Shown here: piece by piece, positions 1 to 4,189 of the stretch
Layout of the letters: each line of letters opens with the position of its first letter
Numbering within the stretch: the stretch's first letter is position 1
NCBI GenBank assembly: GCA_003663445.1
Contig: QMZZ01000033.1
Location: 1 to 5,312 of the forward strand
Source of the DNA: Candidatus Aenigmatarchaeota archaeon
GTDB lineage: Archaea; Aenigmatarchaeota; Aenigmatarchaeia; QMZP01
Length of the DNA stretch: 5,312 nucleotides
Direction of reading: 5' to 3'
Position numbers and translations under genes: made by a program
Notes under the pieces: generated by a model
What the model saw: only the letters and a program-made list of their open reading frames with translations
Database searches by the model: none
What the model was told of the DNA's origin: nothing

Positions 1-2
1 AA

Positions 3-77
3 AAAATCCATCCCTACAGGATAGGAAGGGCAGGTATAACGGTTTTACCTGAAGAGGAAGCATTCATCCAGAAATGA
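3..77 (+). CDS. C-terminal end of an upstream protein (partial; possibly KaiC/RAD55-like ATPase)
   Basis: Frame 3 is open from the window edge for 24 codons and stops at TGA 75-77, which overlaps the ATG of the secretion ATPase (ATGA, 74-77). This is a typical sign of translational coupling and an operon. The other two plus frames stop earlier (22-24 and 50-52). The visible tail ends in GITVLPEEEAFIQK. A short hydrophobic strand followed by Pro and several Glu and then Phe resembles the end of archaeal KaiC/GvpD/RAD55-type RecA ATPases, from memory of that family. Twenty-four residues are too few for a firm family call. If correct, a KaiC-like ATPase before a VirB11-like ATPase would resemble the ArlH-ArlI order of archaella. 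Sure that it is coding: moderate; sure of family: low. Confidence 0.5.
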   Translation, partial: KIHPYRIGRAGITVLPEEEAFIQK

Positions 78-1702
78 TCCAGTTAAGGGGTCTTTTGAGA
101 AGAAAGCTCATAAAACCAGAGCCTGTATATCCCAAGTTCAGGATAAGGGAGCCGAGACATTTTATCGTTATCCCCGATTTTAAGGACGAGAAAAAAGTTG
201 ATGTCAGGTATAGCTTGCTCGATCCCTGGGCAAAAGCCAGGATAAAATGGGACAAACACGAAAAGGCCCTGGTTTACAGGGTGATAGAACCCAAACTGAA
301 TCAGGAAGAAAGAGATCTTCTGAAAAGGATTTCTGATTCACTGGCAGAAAGGCTCGACCTGACGATGGAAGCTGTCGGAAAGGAAAAGCTCCTTGATTAT
401 CTGGAAAGGAAGCTCAAGCAGGTCCTGAAAGAGCTTAAGATCGAGCTTAAGCCGGACCTCTGGCTCAAGTTTATGTACTATCTTTGGAGGGATTTTTACG
501 GTTTGAACGAACTCGAGCCGCTCATGCACGATCCCTATATCGAGGATATAGGTTGCACAGGTCTCAACGTCCCGGTTTATGTTGTTCACAGAAAGTTCGG
601 ATCCCTCAAGACCAACATAGTTTACACGGATTTGGATTACCTGAACAACTTTGTGGTGAAGTTGGCGGAGAGATGTGGAAGGTATGTTACCTATGCAGAG
701 CCCCTGCTCGATGGAACCCTGCCTGACGGAAGCAGGGTCCAGGCAACCCTGGCAAAAGACATAACCACCAAGGGACCTACCTATTCGATCAGGAAGTTCA
801 GAAAGATACCTTTTTCTCCGATAGATCTCATGGAACTTAAAACAGCCAATTCGGCCCTTTTCGCCTATCTCTGGTTCCTGGTCGAGCATTCAGCCTCCAT
901 CATGATATGCGGGGCTGTTGCTACCGGAAAAACGACCTTTCTGAACTGCCTTACGATGTTCGTCCCTGAGGAAAGGAAGATAGTTTCGATAGAGGAGACA
1001 AGGGAGATAAATATCCCTCATAAAAACTGGATACCTGCAACTACCAGGGTAGGTTTCGGGATACCAGGACCTGAGGGCAAGAAATACGGGGAGATCGAAC
1101 TTTTCGACCTTTTAAAGGAATCCTTCAGGATGAAGCCGGATTATACGATCGTGGGAGAAGTGAGGGGTAAGGAGGCATACGTTCTCTTCCAGGGGATGGC
1201 ATCAGGAAATCCTTCGATGGGGACTATCCACTCAGGTTCTGTTGAGGATATGATAAAAAGGCTCGAGACACCACCGATAGAGCTTTCTCCCTCCTTGCTC
1301 GAGGCTTTGGATGTGGTCATCGTGATGGTAAGGGCGCCTGAAAAGGGAAAGTCAGCGAGAAGGGTAAAATCGGTCAATGAGATAGAATCTGTTGATGCAA
1401 CCACAGGGAGGGCAAGGATAATAAAGACATTTACATGGATACCCTCTGTTGACGGTTTCAGGGATAACATGCTTCAGTCACACCTTCTGAGAAGGCTCTC
1501 CTTCGAAACAGGCACCCCTTTCCAAAAGATAATTGCCGATATCCAGGATAGAAAAAAGGTTCTTGAGTGGCTCCTGAAACATGGGATAAAGCAGTACGAT
1601 CAGGTATGCCATATCTTCAACCTCTATTATAAGGATAAGAAAACCCTGATGAAGTGGGTCGAAAAAGGCAAAAAACCTCAGATACCAGGATACGTGATGT
1701 GA
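74..1702 (+). CDS. Archaeal type II/IV secretion (pilus/archaellum-type) ATPase, GspE/VirB11 superfamily
   Basis: A 542-residue cytoplasmic motor ATPase that would power assembly or retraction of a type IV pilus-like filament by ATP hydrolysis in a hexameric ring. About 500-550 residues is usual for archaeal members. Seen: a charged N-terminal region (1-125), an N-terminal ring domain (about 130-245, with TLPDGSRVQ at 215-223), Walker A GAVATGKTT at 280-288 (catalytic Lys286), an Asp-box SIEETREI at 305-312, Walker B DYTIVGE at 356-362 (Glu362), a His-box MGTIHSGS at 382-389 (His386), and a helical C-terminal region (about 460-542). The second Walker A residue is Ala and not the Gly common in archaeal relatives; the catalytic residues are intact. 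The start is set by an in-frame TGA at 50-52 and by ATGA coupling to the upstream frame; no convincing Shine-Dalgarno is seen. The last 25 bases overlap the convergent TadC-like gene. ArlI, a Tad-like or another pilus ATPase cannot be told apart here. Confidence 0.93.
   Translation: MIQLRGLLRRKLIKPEPVYPKFRIREPRHFIVIPDFKDEKKVDVRYSLLDPWAKARIKWDKHEKALVYRVIEPKLNQEERDLLKRISDSLAERLDLTMEAVGKEKLLDYLERKLKQVLKELKIELKPDLWLKFMYYLWRDFYGLNELEPLMHDPYIEDIGCTGLNVPVYVVHRKFGSLKTNIVYTDLDYLNNFVVKLAERCGRYVTYAEPLLDGTLPDGSRVQATLAKDITTKGPTYSIRKFRKIPFSPIDLMELKTANSALFAYLWFLVEHSASIMICGAVATGKTTFLNCLTMFVPEERKIVSIEETREINIPHKNWIPATTRVGFGIPGPEGKKYGEIELFDLLKESFRMKPDYTIVGEVRGKEAYVLFQGMASGNPSMGTIHSGSVEDMIKRLETPPIELSPSLLEALDVVIVMVRAPEKGKSARRVKSVNEIESVDATTGRARIIKTFTWIPSVDGFRDNMLQSHLLRRLSFETGTPFQKIIADIQDRKKVLEWLLKHGIKQYDQVCHIFNLYYKDKKTLMKWVEKGKKPQIPGYVM
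1662..1675 (-). terminator. Oligo-T tracts just after the TadC-like stop codon, likely terminator
   Basis: Read on the minus strand, the stop codon (1680-1678) is followed at once by a run of six T (1675-1670) and then a run of five T (1666-1662). Archaeal RNA polymerase commonly terminates at such U-rich tracts without a hairpin. The tracts lie inside the ATPase coding strand, where they encode lysine-rich codons (AAA/AAG), so their presence could also be a by-product of the protein sequence. Confidence 0.45.
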
Positions 1703-2553
1703 ACGAATAGCAGGAAGGCAAGGTTCATGAACGGCAGAAGGACCCAGGTTATGAAATTCATTAGGTCCCCTATCGTCATACCGAGGATTTCTCCGCCGAC
1801 TATCGCCATCACAGCCAGGGTTGCCAGGATCATAAGCGGTGCAGCGACTAGGAGCCCTGTATAAAGGTCTGCATAGGTAGAAAGCGTTTTGAGATAGGCT
1901 TCCCTTCTTATCCTGTATTCGAATAAAGCCTTCTCTGACATCACCTTTAGGTACTCGACAAGGTTTCCTCCTTTCTCCATCGTTGATGCAATACCCAGGA
2001 GCATATACTTGAAGAGCTTTGAAGGGGACCTCCTGGCTGCATGCTTTATTGCATTCACGGATGACATCCCCAGAACATGCATGTTATTCACGATCATCTT
2101 TGCATACCTCGATATCTCTCCGTACTCCTTGAATTCAGAGAGCATCTCAAACATGAATTCTGGAGGGATACCAGAAGAGGCGATGGCTGACATGTGGGCT
2201 AGAGCAAAAGGAAGGTTCGTATCTAGCGATTTCTGGATAGATTTTGCCTTTTCTATCGGATAGATGTAGAGCAGGACAAAGGAAAAGGCAGAGGTGAGGA
2301 TAGGGATGAAGGCGAGGAAATAGAAATAGGTGAATGGCTCTAAAAGAAGGAAAATGTTCAGGACCTCTATCGAGAGGAAAGTAAAGGTATAAACGAGCAG
2401 GACCGTCAGGAGCGAGATCGAGATCCAGGTCCTTAGGTTGATATCCAAGCCAGAACCCCTTAAGTGCGGCTTGAGGGGCTGGAAGGAAGGTTCGAACCGG
2501 CGCGAGATGGGATCGAATAGGGTTATCGCGAGCTTTTGGTAAAATCCAAACAT
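1678..2553 (-). CDS. TadC/GspF/ArlJ-like type II secretion system F-domain membrane protein
   Basis: A 291-residue inner-membrane platform protein, the usual partner of the GspE/VirB11 ATPase in pilus-like machines. Seen: a basic N-terminal segment (1-41), two hydrophobic segments (about 43-62 and 74-99), a cytoplasmic T2SSF-type helical domain (about 113-215, with LPFALAHMSAIASSG at 114-128 and STMEKGGNLVEYL at 190-202), and two C-terminal membrane helices (about 233-255 and 265-288). One T2SSF domain with four membrane segments matches a compact archaeal TadC-like form. It starts 13 bases after the eS26 stop, so it is probably co-transcribed with eL40 and eS26; only a weak ribosome site (GGTTA over the eS26 stop) is visible. 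Its gene points toward the ATPase and overlaps its end by 25 bp, unlike the usual same-strand order. Family call is firm; the exact machine is not resolved. Confidence 0.88.
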   Translation of the reverse strand: MFGFYQKLAITLFDPISRRFEPSFQPLKPHLRGSGLDINLRTWISISLLTVLLVYTFTFLSIEVLNIFLLLEPFTYFYFLAFIPILTSAFSFVLLYIYPIEKAKSIQKSLDTNLPFALAHMSAIASSGIPPEFMFEMLSEFKEYGEISRYAKMIVNNMHVLGMSSVNAIKHAARRSPSKLFKYMLLGIASTMEKGGNLVEYLKVMSEKALFEYRIRREAYLKTLSTYADLYTGLLVAAPLMILATLAVMAIVGGEILGMTIGDLMNFITWVLLPFMNLAFLLFVHITYPGI

Positions 2554-2566
2554 ATTAATTATTAAC

Positions 2567-2821
2567 CTATCTCTTTTTTCTAACTATACGATGGAAGCGA
2601 GCACACGAAGGACAAGCATAAAGCTTTTCTGTCAAAAGTGATATCTTTCTTTTCCCCAATGCCTTTCTCAGGACAGGGTCTGTTAGCTTCAAGCCCTTCT
2701 TGACCGCAAACGTCTTGTATTTCGGAACGATCCTCCCGCAGAAACCGCAGGCTACGGTTGACTCCTTCCCCCGGTGTTTGGTGTGGTGCCACCCTCTTTT
2801 ATAGAACTCTTTTTTTGCCAT
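2567..2821 (-). CDS. rps26e: Ribosomal protein eS26 (S26e), small subunit
   Basis: An 84-residue basic zinc-ribbon protein of the small ribosomal subunit, near the mRNA exit/platform side in known structures. Seen: two CxxC pairs, C25-C28 and C70-C73, in the contexts CGFCGRIVPKYKTF and YACPSCARFHRIVRKK, which are the signatures of S26e. It is shorter than I expect for the family, with a brief N-terminal extension (1-22). The ATG at 2821 shares its A with the TAA of eL40 (TAATG), and an AAGGAGC ribosome site lies 7 bases upstream, so the start is well fixed. It ends in TAG, 13 bases before the TadC-like gene. As I recall, S26e is patchily distributed in archaea and missing from many Euryarchaeota, so its presence has some taxonomic value. 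Confidence 0.9.
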   Translation of the reverse strand: MAKKEFYKRGWHHTKHRGKESTVACGFCGRIVPKYKTFAVKKGLKLTDPVLRKALGKRKISLLTEKLYACPSCARFHRIVRKKR

Positions 2822-2994
2822 TATTTCAGCTCCTTATGTATCGGTCTCAGCTCCTTTCTCTTGCACCTCCTGCACCTTACCTTTCCGAGCTTCACCTTTT
2901 GCATATCTGCCCTAATCCTGGCTCCGCATTTCATGCAGATAAATACCCTTTGGAAAAGCCTTGCTGAAGCCTCGGGTGATTTTAGTTTAGCCAT
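2821..2994 (-). CDS. rpl40e: Ribosomal protein eL40 (L40e), large subunit
   Basis: A 57-residue, strongly basic zinc-binding protein of the large ribosomal subunit. Seen: FICMKCGARIRA (C20, C23) and VRCRRCKRKELRP (C41, C44), the CxxC-CxxC layout and the trailing LR(P/x)K typical of archaeal L40e. The N-terminus (MAKLKSPEASARLFQRVF) also follows the archaeal pattern, in which a short helix precedes the first CxxC; unlike eukaryotes there is no ubiquitin fusion. The start at 2994 is the only ATG ahead of the first zinc ligands. No Shine-Dalgarno lies upstream, and an AT-rich palindrome sits about 25 bases before the ATG, suggesting a leaderless transcript that heads the eL40-eS26-TadC unit. The 1-base stop/start overlap supports coupling to eS26. 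Confidence 0.9.
   Translation of the reverse strand: MAKLKSPEASARLFQRVFICMKCGARIRADMQKVKLGKVRCRRCKRKELRPIHKELK
2829..2835 (-). promoter_or_regulatory. Shine-Dalgarno site for eS26
   Basis: AAGGAGC on the minus strand, inside the last codons of eL40, ends 7 bases before the eS26 ATG. It is the only clear ribosome site in the window, as expected for the second gene of a transcript in an archaeon whose first genes seem leaderless. Confidence 0.65.
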
Positions 2995-3005
2995 ATATTA
3001 TAATC

Positions 3006-3014
3006 TTAAATAAT
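3006..3014 (+). promoter_or_regulatory. TATA-like element for the APS-kinase-like gene
   Basis: TTAAATAAT centred about 27 bases before the ATG at 3037, with no Shine-Dalgarno between it and the gene. Position and composition fit an archaeal TATA box and a leaderless transcript. It abuts the element proposed for eL40. Confidence 0.45.
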
Positions 3015-3023
3015 ATTAATATT
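3014..3023 (-). promoter_or_regulatory. TATA-like element for the eL40-eS26-TadC unit
   Basis: Part of a perfect 12-bp palindrome AATATTAATATT (3012-3023). Its centre is about 24-26 bases ahead of the eL40 ATG, the distance expected for an archaeal TATA box on a leaderless transcript. The gap is only 42 bp and also serves the divergent kinase, so the two boxes lie back to back. Confidence 0.45.
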
Positions 3024-3036
3024 CCGGTTTCTGAAA

Positions 3037-3573
3037 ATGAAAGGATGGGCTGCATGGTTTACGGGTTTGCCGGGTTCTGGTAAATCTACTTTGGCCAGAA
3101 GGGTTGCCAAAAAGCTTCAAAAGGAAGGGATTCAGGTTCAGGTCCTCAATCTCGATAAGTTACGAAAGATACTAACGCCTAAACCGACCTATAGCGAAAA
3201 AGAGAGAAGAATGGTTTATGAAATTTTGGTTTGTATCGCAAAAAACCTAACCGAAAATGGGCTCAATGTTCTCATTGATGCTACAGGAAATAGAAGAGCG
3301 TATAGAGAAAGAGCGAGAAAGGAGATAGAAAATTTTATGGAGATTTATGTTAAATGTCCTTTAAGTATTTGTATCCAAAGGGAAAGAGAAAGAGGGAGAA
3401 CTTTCGGGGCTCCGAGAAAAATCTATGAAACTAAGGACGGAAATGTTCCAGGTTTGGATGCTCCCTATGAGGAACCCTTAAATCCGGATGTTGTGGTAGA
3501 AACAGGTAAATCCGCAATATGTGACTCTGTCGAGAAAATCATCTCGGTTCTGAAAAATAAATTTATCCAATAA
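3037..3573 (+). CDS. APS-kinase-like (CysC family) P-loop kinase, substrate uncertain
   Basis: A 178-residue soluble P-loop kinase, the usual size for single-domain APS kinase, which transfers phosphate from ATP to the 3' hydroxyl of adenylyl sulfate. Seen: Walker A GLPGSGKS at 10-17; NLDKLR at 38-43 where CysC has DGDNVR-like residues; YSEKER at 52-57 aligning with FSxxDR; ATGN at 82-85 where CysC has ISP-like residues; IYVKCPLSICIQR at 103-115; and VPGLDAPYEEPLNPD at 137-151, the conserved tail motif. So the fold and ATP site are clear, but the first Asp of DGD, the Asn after FSxxDR and the ISP-like segment are changed. No other sulfate-assimilation gene is in the window. Arginine codons, counted by eye, are 12 AGA, 2 AGG and 1 CGA, against 25 AGG and 10 AGA in the secretion ATPase, hinting at a different origin. 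It may phosphorylate another small substrate. Confidence 0.8.
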   Translation: MKGWAAWFTGLPGSGKSTLARRVAKKLQKEGIQVQVLNLDKLRKILTPKPTYSEKERRMVYEILVCIAKNLTENGLNVLIDATGNRRAYRERARKEIENFMEIYVKCPLSICIQRERERGRTFGAPRKIYETKDGNVPGLDAPYEEPLNPDVVVETGKSAICDSVEKIISVLKNKFIQ

Positions 3574-3580
3574 ATATATT
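3558..3580 (+). promoter_or_regulatory. AT-rich promoter region of tRNA-Cys
   Basis: The kinase stop codon and the 12 bases after it lie in a run of A/T (AAATTTAT at 3558-3565, AATAAATATATT at 3569-3580) just before the tRNA. An archaeal TATA box would be expected near 3559 if transcription starts at the mature 5' end, or nearer if there is a short leader. Which of the two elements is used cannot be decided. Read-through from the kinase gene is also possible. Confidence 0.3.
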
Positions 3581-3585
3581 AAAAT

Positions 3586-3657
3586 GCTCGGGTGGCGGAG
3601 TGGCTTACGCGGCCGCCTGCAGAGCGGCAGACGTGGGTTCGATTCCCACCCCGAGCT
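3586..3657 (+). tRNA. trnC: tRNA-Cys, anticodon GCA
   Basis: The 72-base cloverleaf folds fully by eye. The acceptor stem GCTCGGG (3586-3592) pairs perfectly with CCCGAGC (3650-3656). The D arm has a 3-bp stem (GCG 3595-3597 with CGC 3608-3610) and the GG of the loop at 3602-3603. The anticodon stem GCCGC/GCGGC (3612-3616, 3624-3628) holds the loop CTGCAGA with anticodon GCA at 3619-3621. The variable loop is 4 bases (AGAC). The T stem GTGGG/CCCAC encloses TTCGATT. The discriminator base is T (U73), a strong identity element of tRNA-Cys. CCA is not encoded and no intron is present. The next base, 3658, is already the last base of the convergent membrane-protein gene. Confidence 0.97.
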
Positions 3658-4131
3658 TTAGCGCTTCAGAAACCCGAGAACACCTGCGATCAAACCCAGG
3701 ACTGCCAGAATGAGATTCCCGCCAAACAGAAGGTAAAGGATCGAAAACAGCAAAATACCGGCAGAAGCATACCTGTTTTTCAGCAGGAGAATGCCTGAAA
3801 TCAAGATGAGAAGTCCGAAGATTGCCGGAAGCCATTCAAGTTCGAAAGCAAGGAGCTGAAGGGAGGGCAGGGTGAGAAGCTGTAGCAGGTACTGAAGAAG
3901 GAGGAAGAGACCCACAGAAAAACTGAGAGGAAAACCCCATAAAGCCGTTCTCTTTTCTTCCGGTTTTTCTTTTGGCTTCTCCTCCGGCCTTTCAGCCTTT
4001 GCCTCTTTAAGGGCTTCAAGGATTTGAGACTCTGTCCATCCCTGCTCAAGCAAAACGTTTCTCAGATCAGCCTCAGACCACCCGGCCTCGAGCTGTTTCT
4101 TTATATATTCCACGAGTTCAGGAACAGCCAT
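3658..4131 (-). CDS. Small membrane protein with N-terminal duplicated LExGW helix motif
   Basis: A 157-residue protein that I cannot name. Seen: an N-terminal amphipathic helical domain (about 4-43) built of a 14-residue tandem duplication, LEAGWSEADLRNVL (14-27) followed by LEQGWTESQILEAL (28-41); a highly charged Lys/Glu/Pro linker (44-62, with EEKPKEKPEEK); and then about four hydrophobic segments (near 68-88, 100-118, 121-137 and 139-155). There is no signal peptide ahead of the soluble domain, so the N-terminus is probably cytoplasmic, tethered to the membrane. From memory, similar GW-containing N-terminal motifs occur in many small membrane proteins of DPANN archaea and candidate-phyla bacteria, function unknown. 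The ATG at 4131 has no Shine-Dalgarno; ATTTAAAT lies directly before it. It is divergent from the secreted beta-sandwich gene and its stop abuts tRNA-Cys. Confidence 0.75.
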   Translation of the reverse strand: MAVPELVEYIKKQLEAGWSEADLRNVLLEQGWTESQILEALKEAKAERPEEKPKEKPEEKRTALWGFPLSFSVGLFLLLQYLLQLLTLPSLQLLAFELEWLPAIFGLLILISGILLLKNRYASAGILLFSILYLLFGGNLILAVLGLIAGVLGFLKR

Positions 4132-4151
4132 ATTTAAATTTTGCTTTCGCC

Positions 4152-4160
4152 AATAAAAAA
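4152..4160 (-). promoter_or_regulatory. Possible TATA-like element for the small membrane protein
   Basis: TTTTTTATT on the minus strand, centred about 25 bases before the ATG at 4131. The sequence is a poor TATA match; the ATTTAAAA element (4163-4170, minus reading) is a better match but about 35 bases away, which would imply a short leader. One of the two probably serves this gene. Confidence 0.3.
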
Positions 4161-4162
4161 CC

Positions 4163-4170
4163 TTTTAAAT
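4163..4170 (+). promoter_or_regulatory. TATA-like element for the secreted beta-sandwich gene
   Basis: TTTTAAAT preceded by an A-rich stretch and CC (4154-4162), centred about 24 bases before the ATG at 4190. No Shine-Dalgarno follows. This fits an archaeal TATA box with a purine-rich BRE and a leaderless or nearly leaderless transcript. Confidence 0.5.
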
Positions 4171-4189
4171 CTTTGGATCAATTATTCGC

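Noticed and set aside
338..889. 183-codon minus-strand open frame inside the secretion ATPase
   Set aside because: It is antisense to conserved ATPase sequence, its translation shows no domain, and it is best explained as a shadow of codon bias in the real gene.
2758..3013. Plus-strand open frames opposite eL40 and eS26
   Set aside because: Both cover the antisense of two clear zinc-ribbon ribosomal proteins and their translations look like random hydrophobic/proline sequence.
3012..3023. AATATTAATATT palindrome considered as a repressor operator
   Set aside because: Its position and composition are explained by a TATA element, and a single AT-only palindrome gives no support for a specific repressor.
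3609..3622. Adjacent NotI-like (GCGGCCGC) and PstI-like (CTGCAG) sites that resemble a cloning polylinker
   Set aside because: These bases are the D-arm/anticodon-stem and anticodon loop of a complete tRNA-Cys cloverleaf, with matching pairs on the 3' side, so they are natural and not vector.
3586..3665. tRNA-Cys considered as an attachment site of an integrated element
   Set aside because: No integrase gene and no second copy of the tRNA 3' end is visible in the window.
3592..3798. Plus-strand open frame across the tRNA and into the next gene
   Set aside because: It lies over the tRNA and antisense to a convincing membrane-protein gene, with no recognisable domain or own promoter.
3801..4049. 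82-codon minus-strand frame, Ser/Lys/Arg-rich
   Set aside because: It is an alternative frame of the small membrane protein gene, whose own frame shows a repeated motif and membrane helices.
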